NCBI RefSeq assembly: GCF_001543205.1
Contig: NZ_CP014162.1
Location: 1,674,001-1,738,000 of the forward strand
Length of the DNA stretch: 64,000 nt
Source: Aerococcus urinaeequi
GTDB taxonomy: Bacteria; Bacillota; Bacilli; Lactobacillales; Aerococcaceae
Direction of reading: 5' to 3'
The notes under the pieces: generated by a model
What the model saw: only the letters and a program-made list of their open reading frames with translations
Databases searched by the model: none
What the model was told of the DNA's origin: nothing
Program-made: the position numbers and the translations under genes
Part shown: piece by piece, positions 8,511 to 16,764 of the stretch
How positions within the stretch are numbered: the stretch's first letter is position 1
How the letters are laid out: each line of letters begins with the position of its first letter

Positions 8511-9783
8511 TAGCCAAGAATTTACCAAAGCAGCACCTATTATTCATACCCTCAATGAGGCTGGCTACGAGGCTTACTTTGTGGGTGGGGCTGTGCGGGA
8601 CTTGCTATTAAACTTGCCCATCCATGATGTGGATATTGCCACCTCTGCCTATCCAGCTGAAGTTCAAGCCCTGTTCCCACGTCATTTTGATGTGGGCTTA
8701 GATCATGGGACGATTATGGTCTGGTTTGAAGGTGAAACCTATGAAATCACTACCTTTAGAACCGAATCGACCTATCAAGATTACCGTCGCCCGGACAAGG
8801 TAACCTTTGTTCAAAACTTAGAAGAAGACCTATTGCGCCGTGACTTTACCATTAATGCCTTGGCCATGAATCCTGACCACAAGATAGTGGATTATTTCCA
8901 TGGGCAAAAGGATTTAGCAGACCAAGTTATCCGGGCTGTGGGTAATCCACATGACCGCTTTAATGAAGATGGTCTCCGCATGATGCGAGGCGTTCGCTTT
9001 GCTAGTCAACTTGACTTTCAAATTGAGCCAGAAACCCTAGTAGCAATCGCTGAAAACGCTGGGATTTTAGTTCATATTGCAGTTGAACGAATTGCGGTTG
9101 AAATGAATAAACTGTGGATTGGTGTCAATTGGCACAAAGGATTAGACTATTTTCTTGAAACAGATTTAATTCAGTATGTACCCTATTTAGCGGATTACAA
9201 AGCTGTTTTCACAGATTTACTAGGTTATACGAGTGACCAAGTCCAAATCCCAAATGAAAGCTTTGCCTGGGCCTTATTTTTCTGGCGGGCCTTTGAACGA
9301 AATGGTAAGGAAGATTTGGCGGCCATTCAACAGCAAGTCCGCCAATTCACCAAGACTTGGAAAATGTCTAACAAAGCCCAAAAGGATATCCTTGCTTACT
9401 TAGATATCTTGATTTACCGGGCCCAAGCAGCTGAATGGACCCTAGTTGATTTATACGGCCGTGAACGAGATCAACTTGTCTTAGTGGAAGGTTTTATCGA
9501 AGCACAGCAAGCAGCTGGTCAAGAAGGATTTAAAGCTGTTTTCAAACAGCCAAAAGTCCAAGCTGTTCAGGACTTATTTGACCAACTACCGATTCAATCA
9601 TTACGTGATTTAGCTATCAATGGTCAAGATATTATTCAAGAAATCAATCCAGAAAATAAACGGGCTATAGGCCAAATGCTACAGTTTTTAGAGCAAGCTG
9701 TTGTGGCCCAAGATGTGGTGAATGACCGAGCGGCTTTATTGGCTTATCTAGATACCCATCATGATCAAATAAACGAAATTTAA
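8503..9783 (+). CDS. cca: CCA tRNA nucleotidyltransferase
   Basis: This enzyme adds or repairs the 3' CCA of tRNAs without a template, using CTP and ATP. The N-terminal class II polymerase-beta fold shows FVGGAVRDLLL and HDVDIATSA (the DxD metal ligands), then RRDFTINALAMN and DGLRMMRGVRFASQL. The helical body extends to residue 426. All but one of the tRNA genes in this window lack an encoded CCA, so the enzyme is needed for maturation and not only for repair. It overlaps dapB by 8 bases, an order common in Lactobacillales. Confidence 0.96.
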   Translation: MTNSQEFTKAAPIIHTLNEAGYEAYFVGGAVRDLLLNLPIHDVDIATSAYPAEVQALFPRHFDVGLDHGTIMVWFEGETYEITTFRTESTYQDYRRPDKVTFVQNLEEDLLRRDFTINALAMNPDHKIVDYFHGQKDLADQVIRAVGNPHDRFNEDGLRMMRGVRFASQLDFQIEPETLVAIAENAGILVHIAVERIAVEMNKLWIGVNWHKGLDYFLETDLIQYVPYLADYKAVFTDLLGYTSDQVQIPNESFAWALFFWRAFERNGKEDLAAIQQQVRQFTKTWKMSNKAQKDILAYLDILIYRAQAAEWTLVDLYGRERDQLVLVEGFIEAQQAAGQEGFKAVFKQPKVQAVQDLFDQLPIQSLRDLAINGQDIIQEINPENKRAIGQMLQFLEQAVVAQDVVNDRAALLAYLDTHHDQINEI

Positions 9784-9802
9784 TTGTAGGAAGGTGTTAG
9801 AA

Positions 9803-12667
9803 GTGACAACCACTTATGCGGTTCTGGACTTAGAAACAACAGGATCTACATATGATAACGGTGACCGCATTATTCAAATTGGGGTGGCCTTTGTTCAGAA
9901 CGGGCAGGTTGTGGATCAATTTGCTACGGATATCTTTCCTAACCAAGAAATTCCACGTGAAATTACCAAGTTGACCGGGATTACTAATGAACAAGTCAAG
10001 CGGGCGCCAAAGTTTGAAGCAGTTGCAGAATTCCTTTGGCAAAAGCTGTCCAACACGGTCATTGTTGCCCATAATATTGGCTTTGATTACAAATTTTTAG
10101 ACAAGAGCTTCCAAGCTCACGGCTACCCGGCTATGACCCATGACCGGGTAGATACTGTGGAAATGGTGCGGACCCTTTTCCCAACGGCAGATTCCTATAA
10201 ACTTGGTGAATTCTGTCTAGCCCACGGCATCCAACTTGAAAATGCCCATACGGCCATTGATGATGCAGTGGCAACCGCCCATATTTTGATTATGTGTCAG
10301 GAAAAAGTAGCCACCATGCCAGTCGAGTTATTCGCCCAGCTTCAGCCATTCTTACATTATTTTATCGGGCAAACCGGCGACTACATGGCCTTATGGTTTA
10401 AAGACCACAAGGGGGCCAAACGTCCTTACGAATACATCGCGCCATTTGTCTTGAATCCAAAATCAGCCAATTTTCATATTTTTCCTGCTGGCTTTGGGAC
10501 AAAAGAAGCTAGCTATTTACAAGCTGGTGATTTAAAGGTGATTGAAGCCAATCACGGGGTAAGCTTAGCTCCCTTTCAAAAGATCATGGTCAAAGATGTA
10601 GCACCATTTTTCTATGAACAAGCGACCACTTCTACAGACACGAATAAAACACCTAAATACGCCTTTTTAACGGCCAATGCAGGCGTTGGAAAATCCTTGG
10701 CCTACGTGGTATCGGCCTTATCAGCTGATGATACGGCTAGTCAACAAACTGGGGCTAAGTCTGGGGTAAATAACGGGCAAACTCAAGTGGTCATTTCAAC
10801 CTCAACAGTGATCTTACAGCACCAGTTCTTGGATAAAACGGTCCAATTAGCGGCCAACCTATTAGGCAAACCTTTGAAAACCGTGATTTTAAAAGGACAA
10901 AACCACTTTATCCAGTTGACGAAATTGCAGAAATACATCCAACAGTTAAAGCAACATCCAGAATCGGCCTTAAAACGAGATGTCTTAATTTCAGTGGCAC
11001 TTTTTGTCTGGTTGCATGAAACTGAAACAGGTGACTTGCATGAACTGAATCCTGGCTTAAATAATGAGCTTTACTGGCAAAATGTCAATCGCCAATCAAA
11101 AGGCAGCCGAAATGATGAAATTCAACGGTGGGCAGATTATGCTTTCTATGAACGACATGTGACGGAAGCCAAATCTGCAGATATCGTGATTTTAAACCAC
11201 GCTTACTTTGTCTACCATTACCAAGATTTAATTGACCAAGCTATTTTGACAGAAGAAGCTAAGGTCATTATTGATGAATGCCATCAATTACCAGTCACCG
11301 TCCATCAACAACAGATAAAGACCTTCCAATCGAAAGAGGTGGAGGAAACTTTAACGGCGATGGAACGAACGGTGCATCGGTTGATGGACAAGGTAGTCAC
11401 CAACAATGTGAAAATCCAGGCAGTCGACAAACTCTACCATGTGGAGAAAAATTTACAGGAAGCCTGGGGCAATTTAGACCGGTTTATCGATCAAATTTCA
11501 GATAGATTCCAAACCAAGTCTTACTACCAACGGCATACGGCGCAAAAATCCTATTATATTGCACATGACTATTATCTAGTAGCCAATTGGCGTGAGTCGG
11601 CCCAAAAGGCGGTTACAGCCATGTCTAAGATGGTGTCACCATTGAAGGTCATTGCGAGACAGCTATACCAAATGGAAATTTTGACCAAGCGGGCCTACCA
11701 GCAAATACTTGGCCAGTTAAACCAGTACGATTACGCAATTCAAATCTGGCTAGAAACAACTAAATCAAGTGAAAATTATTATGCGGACTTACAAGTCAAC
11801 TTCGGCAAACACAATGTCCAAGTGACCATTGACCGCAAATTGTACACCAGTCAGTCTCATTTAGCGGCTATTTTCCAAGCGATTCCATGCAAAATGTTAT
11901 TGGTATCGGCGTCACTTGAAATCGTCCGGTCTAAAAATATGATCCAGTCATTATTTGGTATCGAGGACTTTGCCTGGTATTCTTTCATGGAAGATTCGTA
12001 CACCCAGCAATTTGTCCAAGGGCGGAACCATCAAGTTCGTGGCTATTACCTGAAAGATTTTCTCTCTATCGACAAATACAATGAAGACCAGGCTGCTATG
12101 GTGATTGCTGATTTGGTGGAAACCCTATGGACCAATCGCAAAACTATGCGGAAAATCCAAGTCTTCTTCCAGTCTAGGTCTTTGATGCGGGCAACGCAAT
12201 TTGAAATGAAGCAGCGGATGACTCGGTCTGACTATGGCAACCTGATTGTTCAAAACAATCAACGCAATCTAGACCGGTTAGCCCGTCAGTATGAAGACAG
12301 TTCACGAGCCATTTTATTCGCTGTGGCTAGTTTCCAAGAAGGGGTCCATCTCAATGCCAAAACGGACGCCTTTGTCCTAACCAGACTGCCATTTTCAGCG
12401 CCAGATACGCCGGATGAATTGGCCAAGCAAGATTATCTAAAATCACTGGGCGATAACTATTTTGATGATGTGGCTTTACCGGATATGTTAATGAATCTAA
12501 CGCAAATCTTTGGCCGGATGGCCGCGTCGGGTAGCCAAGATGCGATCTTTATCTCACTCGATAAGCGGTTAGAAAAGGCAGCCTATGCTGACCAAATTGC
12601 TGATGTGATGCCGGATGCTCTAAACATGCAGACGGTAAAACTTCAGGAATTGAAGCAGATAGATTAA
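9803..12667 (+). CDS. dinG: DinG-family ATP-dependent helicase with N-terminal exonuclease domain
   Basis: The protein joins a DnaQ-like 3'-5' exonuclease to an XPD/DinG superfamily 2 helicase. Residues about 1-170 carry the ExoI motif DLETTG (Asp9, Glu11), ExoII NIGFDYKF and ExoIII HTAIDDAVATAH. The helicase part has Walker A ANAGVGKSLAY, the Walker B box IIDECH, and the late motifs FAVASFQEGVHL and QIFGRMAAS. I do not see the four-Cys iron-sulfur cluster of Escherichia coli DinG, as in Bacillus-type DinG. GTG 9803 is preferred over the in-frame GTG 9794 because AGGAAGG at 9788-9794 is spaced for the former. It starts the dinG-DUF5590-aspB run. Confidence 0.93.
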   Translation: MTTTYAVLDLETTGSTYDNGDRIIQIGVAFVQNGQVVDQFATDIFPNQEIPREITKLTGITNEQVKRAPKFEAVAEFLWQKLSNTVIVAHNIGFDYKFLDKSFQAHGYPAMTHDRVDTVEMVRTLFPTADSYKLGEFCLAHGIQLENAHTAIDDAVATAHILIMCQEKVATMPVELFAQLQPFLHYFIGQTGDYMALWFKDHKGAKRPYEYIAPFVLNPKSANFHIFPAGFGTKEASYLQAGDLKVIEANHGVSLAPFQKIMVKDVAPFFYEQATTSTDTNKTPKYAFLTANAGVGKSLAYVVSALSADDTASQQTGAKSGVNNGQTQVVISTSTVILQHQFLDKTVQLAANLLGKPLKTVILKGQNHFIQLTKLQKYIQQLKQHPESALKRDVLISVALFVWLHETETGDLHELNPGLNNELYWQNVNRQSKGSRNDEIQRWADYAFYERHVTEAKSADIVILNHAYFVYHYQDLIDQAILTEEAKVIIDECHQLPVTVHQQQIKTFQSKEVEETLTAMERTVHRLMDKVVTNNVKIQAVDKLYHVEKNLQEAWGNLDRFIDQISDRFQTKSYYQRHTAQKSYYIAHDYYLVANWRESAQKAVTAMSKMVSPLKVIARQLYQMEILTKRAYQQILGQLNQYDYAIQIWLETTKSSENYYADLQVNFGKHNVQVTIDRKLYTSQSHLAAIFQAIPCKMLLVSASLEIVRSKNMIQSLFGIEDFAWYSFMEDSYTQQFVQGRNHQVRGYYLKDFLSIDKYNEDQAAMVIADLVETLWTNRKTMRKIQVFFQSRSLMRATQFEMKQRMTRSDYGNLIVQNNQRNLDRLARQYEDSSRAILFAVASFQEGVHLNAKTDAFVLTRLPFSAPDTPDELAKQDYLKSLGDNYFDDVALPDMLMNLTQIFGRMAASGSQDAIFISLDKRLEKAAYADQIADVMPDALNMQTVKLQELKQID

Positions 12668-12706
12668 AAATATGTTAGAATAGACCTACAAAAGGGGCAA
12701 GAGATC

Positions 12707-13180
12707 ATGAAACGCAAATTATTTTCCATTTTGATCGCCGTAATGGTGATTTATTTGGTAGGGTCCACCTATATTTACGCGAATTCGCAACAAATGGTGG
12801 CTAGTGCAGAAGCAGAAACGACGAAAGTCGCAAAGGATGCTGGCTTAACCAATATCACTGATTTTTATGTATTTAACAAAGATGAAACGTATTATGCCGT
12901 TATGGGCGAAAACAGTGAAGGGCGCCAAGTTTATTTTGCCTACCAACCCGATACTGATTACCAGAAAATGGGCTTTGTAGATGAGATGGTTAACGAAGAT
13001 AATGCCTTTTCACTGACAAGATACGAAATGCCTGATGTCAATGTAAGAACAGCCAACCTCGGTATCGAAAACGATACATTCGTGTGGGAAGTTTCATTCA
13101 CAGATTCAGACGGCCGTCTTGGCTACCATTACATCAATGCAACAACTGGTGAATGGTACGAAACCATCAACGACTTATAG
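12707..13180 (+). CDS. YpmB-like DUF5590 membrane-anchored protein
   Basis: This small protein (157 residues) has a single N-terminal membrane helix (about 5-25: FSILIAVMVIYLVGSTYIY) and an extracytoplasmic domain of about 130 residues, probably beta-rich. It matches the position and shape of Bacillus YpmB, which lies between dinG and aspB. Function is unknown. AGGAGG at the end of this gene serves as the RBS for aspB, so the two genes are coupled. Confidence 0.8.
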   Translation: MKRKLFSILIAVMVIYLVGSTYIYANSQQMVASAEAETTKVAKDAGLTNITDFYVFNKDETYYAVMGENSEGRQVYFAYQPDTDYQKMGFVDEMVNEDNAFSLTRYEMPDVNVRTANLGIENDTFVWEVSFTDSDGRLGYHYINATTGEWYETINDL

Positions 13181-13193
13181 GAGGAATGAGGCT

Positions 13194-14390
13194 ATGGAAT
13201 TAGCAAATAGAATTAAAAAAATGCAGGGGTCACAAACATCAGCTGCTGCAGCTAAGGCTCGTGCACTACAAGCACAAGGAATTGACGTCATCTCACTAGC
13301 AGTAGGGGAACCAGATTTTAACACCCCAAACTATATCCTAGAACAAGTAAAAGAGGATATGTCTGCAGGGCGCGGTCACCATTACACCGATTCAACTGGG
13401 ATTACAGCTTTAAAGCAAGCCATCATTGACTATCATGCTGAATATGATAAGGTCAACTACACGTTAGATCAAGTCTTTATTGCCGATGGGGCGAAGATGG
13501 TCCTTTATTACACTTTCCAATCCCTTTTAAACGAGGGGGATGAAGTCTTAATCCCAGCACCTTACTGGGTGAGCTATGTGGATCAAGTGAAGATGGCAGA
13601 CGGGGTACCAGTGATTTTTGAAACATCATCAAGTGATAACTTTAGAATCACCCCAGAATTGTTAGACCAACATGTGACTGACAAAACAAAATTACTAGTC
13701 TTAAATACACCGTCAAACCCAACAGGGGCGATTATGAGTGAAGAAGACGCCCGCGCAGTAGCCCAATACTGTTTAGACCACAACATCCTAGTGGTTGCCG
13801 ATGAAATATACTACCGTTTAGTCTACAACGGCCATCAATCACAATCGATTGCAGCTATTTCACCGGAAGTTAAAGAAAATACCATCGTGATTAATGGTTT
13901 CTCAAAAGCCTATGCGATGACAGGTTGGCGTTTAGGCTATGCCTTAGCGGACAACAAATATGTTGGTGCTTTTGCTAAATTGGCTAGTCAAATCAACTCA
14001 AACCCAGCAGGTATCAGTCAATTTGCAGCCTTAGCCGCCTTAACTGGTCCTCGTGAAGAGGCCGTTGAAGCCATGCGTAAAGAATTTGAAAACCGCCTAA
14101 ATGCGGCCTACGAAGAAGTATTAACGATTCCGGGCTTTAGGTTAGATTTCAAACCGCAAGGGGCATTTTACCTATTCCCAGATGCAACTGAAACTGCTAG
14201 ATTATGTGGCTATGAATCAGTAACTGACTTAGCCAATGCCTTCATCGATGAAGCACATGTTGTTGGTGTGCCTGGTGTGGCCTTTGGAAAGGCAGACCAT
14301 ATTCGTTTTTCATACGCAACCAACGAAGAAACATTTGCAGAAGCCATGAAACGTATCCGTGAATTTGTCCAAGGGAAAATGGCTAAATAA
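13194..14390 (+). CDS. aspB: Pyridoxal-phosphate aspartate aminotransferase (class I)
   Basis: AspB interconverts aspartate and 2-oxoglutarate with oxaloacetate and glutamate. The 398-residue protein shows the fold-type I PLP signatures: LAVGEPDFNTP near the N-terminus, NTPSNPTGA with the PLP-contacting Asn, VVADEIYYRLVY, and the Schiff-base Lys in INGFSKAYAMTGWRLGY. The start is ATG 13194 with AGGAGG at 13179-13184; longer in-frame extensions run back into the preceding gene and are rejected. In Bacillus the next gene is asnS, but here a terminator follows and then dnaD. Confidence 0.95.
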   Translation: MELANRIKKMQGSQTSAAAAKARALQAQGIDVISLAVGEPDFNTPNYILEQVKEDMSAGRGHHYTDSTGITALKQAIIDYHAEYDKVNYTLDQVFIADGAKMVLYYTFQSLLNEGDEVLIPAPYWVSYVDQVKMADGVPVIFETSSSDNFRITPELLDQHVTDKTKLLVLNTPSNPTGAIMSEEDARAVAQYCLDHNILVVADEIYYRLVYNGHQSQSIAAISPEVKENTIVINGFSKAYAMTGWRLGYALADNKYVGAFAKLASQINSNPAGISQFAALAALTGPREEAVEAMRKEFENRLNAAYEEVLTIPGFRLDFKPQGAFYLFPDATETARLCGYESVTDLANAFIDEAHVVGVPGVAFGKADHIRFSYATNEETFAEAMKRIREFVQGKMAK

Positions 14391-14422
14391 TAGAGGCAAT
14401 TTTTATCTGATAAAATACGCAT

Positions 14423-14459
14423 AAAAAAAGTTAGGTTACTTTATAGACCTAACTTTTTT
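14423..14459. terminator. Terminator after aspB
   Basis: Symmetric hairpin AAGTTAGGT ... ACCTAACTT flanked by an A run and a T run. It could work on both strands. Confidence 0.9.
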
Positions 14460-14577
14460 GTATTATAATAGACCTGATAGCAACCCAGCGGACCGGACCG
14501 GTTATTTTTCAAGAAATGAATAACACGACGGTAGATGAAATAGATAAGCAAGTAAAACGATAAAAGGAGGGTGCCGC

Positions 14578-15225
14578 ATGCAAAGAGAATACTATACAGT
14601 CCTACGCAACCGTATTTTAGAATCATACCACCGGTTGAACATCTCAAATGAAGAAATGATGCTTTTAATCCACTTTTTAACTTTCCAACAAGCAGGTGAA
14701 GACTTTCCAGCTATTTCCCTGATTGGTCGGCGGATGAATGTAAAAGACCAACAACTTTATGACATGATCCAGTCTTTAATTGAACGAGGCTTTCTAAGTA
14801 TCCCCTCTTATAAGAATGATCAAGGTAAATCGGTTGAGTATTATTCCTTGGATCCTCTCTACCAAAAAATCATACAATTGGATAAAGTAGACGAAAGTGA
14901 ACGATTTAAAGAGGCTAAAGCCACTAAAGAGGGCGAAGTGTTCGACATGATTCAAGTCGAGTTTGGTCGTCAATTATCGCCAATTGAATACCAAAAGATT
15001 AGTGATTGGTTCAAGAAAGACGATTATGACCCGGACGTCGTCAAGGAAGCCTTGAAGGAATCCGTCTTAAACAATGTCTATTCCTTGAATTATATGGACC
15101 GGATCTTATTAAACTGGTCTAAACGTAAACAGACTCAAGCGAATGATTCAGCAGGTTTCAGCAAGCAAAAAGCGCAAACCCAAGACCTCCCACCGGTGCC
15201 AGTCACCAAATGGCTAAATAAATAA
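14578..15225 (+). CDS. dnaD: DnaD-family primosome protein
   Basis: DnaD helps remodel DnaA-bound origin DNA and load the replicative helicase. The N-terminal winged-helix domain (about 1-100) and the C-terminal DDBH2/DnaB_2 domain (about 125-200) with the signature LNYMDRILLNW are both visible. The 215-residue length is normal. A good RBS (AAGGAGGG) precedes the ATG. A TATAAT at about 14463-14468, right after the previous terminator, gives a likely separate promoter. Nth follows closely, as in most Bacilli. Confidence 0.92.
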   Translation: MQREYYTVLRNRILESYHRLNISNEEMMLLIHFLTFQQAGEDFPAISLIGRRMNVKDQQLYDMIQSLIERGFLSIPSYKNDQGKSVEYYSLDPLYQKIIQLDKVDESERFKEAKATKEGEVFDMIQVEFGRQLSPIEYQKISDWFKKDDYDPDVVKEALKESVLNNVYSLNYMDRILLNWSKRKQTQANDSAGFSKQKAQTQDLPPVPVTKWLNK

Positions 15226-15268
15226 TTTTTCAGAAAAATCATTAAATATGGAAGAGGAGGGCTTAGCT

Positions 15269-15919
15269 GTGACTGAATTACCTTTAAAAACCAAAGCAGA
15301 AACAATCGCTATCCTAGATGAGTTAGATAAACTATACCCCAACCCAAAAACCATGTTGGACTATCAAACCCCATTCCAATTAGTGATAGCGGTTCTGATG
15401 TCCGCGCAAACGACTGATGTGGCGGTCAATAAAGTGACGCCCGACTTATTTGCTAAGTATCCGGACCCAGACCATATGGCTGAAGCGGACTTAGCAGATT
15501 TAGAATCCTATATAAAAACGATTGGTCTTTACCATAACAAGGCCAAGAATATGAAGAAGACAGCCATCATACTTCGCGACGAATTCAATGGACAGGTACC
15601 CAAAACCCGGGAAGAATTGATACAATTACCTGGTGTTGGTCGGAAAACAGCCAACGTCGTCTTAAGTGAAGCCTTTGGGATCCCGACAATCGCGGTCGAT
15701 ACCCACGTTGAACGGGTGACCAAGCGGATGGGCATTGTCGACCCGGATGCCAGCGTTAGACAAACGGAAGAAACCTTGATGGCGAAAATCCCTAAAGAAA
15801 GATGGCGAGATGCCCACCACCAATTCATTTATTTTGGCCGAGAATACTGCACTGCCCGTAATCCTAAATGTGCATCTGACCCGAGGATTACTTTCTGTGA
15901 ATGTCGAAAGCTCAAATAA
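15269..15919 (+). CDS. nth: Endonuclease III with an atypical iron-sulfur loop
   Basis: Nth is a DNA glycosylase/AP lyase that removes oxidised pyrimidines. The helix-hairpin-helix LPGVGRKTANVV with the catalytic Lys and the catalytic Asp in AVDTHVERV are intact. The C-terminal cluster loop normally reads C-x6-C-x2-C-x5-C. Here the third ligand position is Asp (CTARNPKCASDPRITFC), and one extra Cys follows two residues later. GTG 15269 is chosen because AGAGGAGG (15253-15260) is spaced for it; ATG 15248 precedes that RBS. 216 residues. Confidence 0.93.
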   Translation: MTELPLKTKAETIAILDELDKLYPNPKTMLDYQTPFQLVIAVLMSAQTTDVAVNKVTPDLFAKYPDPDHMAEADLADLESYIKTIGLYHNKAKNMKKTAIILRDEFNGQVPKTREELIQLPGVGRKTANVVLSEAFGIPTIAVDTHVERVTKRMGIVDPDASVRQTEETLMAKIPKERWRDAHHQFIYFGREYCTARNPKCASDPRITFCECRKLK

Positions 15920-16030
15920 ATATCGGATTTTTGAAGGCCAAAAGAGCCTGTTAGTTACAGAACGTCACTTGATTAATATTTTGAAGTTGGGTATATTTAT
16001 GAACAAGCAAATGAAAGAGAAGGTGAAAAC

Positions 16031-16492
16031 ATGCCTGCAGAACATGACGGGACGCAAACAGCTGAAAGTTTACATGCCTTACGTGTCCACTTAAAAGGGA
16101 GTCAATACATCCTTGAAGTGCTTAAAAAAGATATGCGTAAGAAAGGTTTAAGTGAAAACGAGTTTACAGTCTTAGAGTTACTATATAATCGTGGTCAACA
16201 ACCCATCCAACAAATTGGTAAACGGATCCTGATTCCATCATCAAGCTTAACTTATGTGATTGATCGCTTAGAGGATAAGGGTTTTGTTGAACGTACGCAT
16301 AATCCTGAAGACCGTCGAGTGATCTATGCTAAAATCACAAAACTAGGCCGCGAGAAAATGGCAGAAGTTTTCCCTGGACATAGTCAATTAATCGCTGATA
16401 TGTTCCAAGAATTTAGCGCTGAAGATGTAGAAACGTTTATTCATTTAACCAAAAAACTAGGCTTTACAGCCCAAAAAATGCTAGAAAAATAA
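16031..16492 (+). CDS. MarR-family transcriptional regulator
   Basis: This is a dimeric winged-helix regulator of 153 residues. The MarR core is clear: LSENEFTVLELLYNRG, the recognition helix region IPSSSLTYVIDRLEDKGFVER, and the wing NPEDRRVIYAKIT. It may represent the OhrR/HcaR-like or HosA-like subtypes, but no conserved redox Cys is present, and the neighbours do not show its target. RBS GAGAAGGTG precedes the ATG. It is followed by copy A of a 117-bp intergenic element and a terminator. Confidence 0.88.
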   Translation: MPAEHDGTQTAESLHALRVHLKGSQYILEVLKKDMRKKGLSENEFTVLELLYNRGQQPIQQIGKRILIPSSSLTYVIDRLEDKGFVERTHNPEDRRVIYAKITKLGREKMAEVFPGHSQLIADMFQEFSAEDVETFIHLTKKLGFTAQKMLEK

Positions 16493-16493
16493 G

Positions 16494-16610
16494 AGGTGTG
16501 AAAAAAGTCGTTAAGACTAAACGTGCTGGACCAAAAGCCGAACAATTACTTGTGAGTATTTGGCGTATATTGGGAAGCATCGGAAGAGTTTGACTTTTCT
16601 AACCTGATAT
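16494..16610 (+). ncRNA. Intergenic element copy A, candidate structured RNA
   Basis: About 117 bases between the MarR gene and a terminator are roughly 79 percent identical (my hand count, about 92 of 117) to 60558-60674. Shared blocks include GCTGGACCAAAAG, CGAACAATTACT, TTGGGAAGC and TGACTTTTC. The ends can pair (AAAAAGTC with GACTTTT), and an inner hairpin CAATTACT / AGTATTTG with one mismatch is visible. No known RNA family is recognised, and the strand is a guess. Confidence 0.45.
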
Positions 16611-16632
16611 TAGAACTAATAGGATTTTATAT

Positions 16633-16669
16633 GGAGAAGTTTATCTATGTGATAGCTTCTCCTTTTTTT
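16633..16669 (+). terminator. Terminator after the MarR gene and element A
   Basis: Hairpin GGAGAAG ... CTTCTCC with an extended inner pairing (TATC/GATA), then seven T. Confidence 0.88.
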
Positions 16670-16764
16670 CTCGTCATCGATTATTGGTAAGCTTGGCCAA
16701 GATTTTCACATGTTGAAAAGTGTACGAATATGATATGATTATACAGAATGATTGGGGTGTTGAT

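Noticed and set aside
15999-16094. Short frame with ATG overlapping the MarR start
   Set aside because: It overlaps the well-supported MarR gene and its RBS in a different frame.
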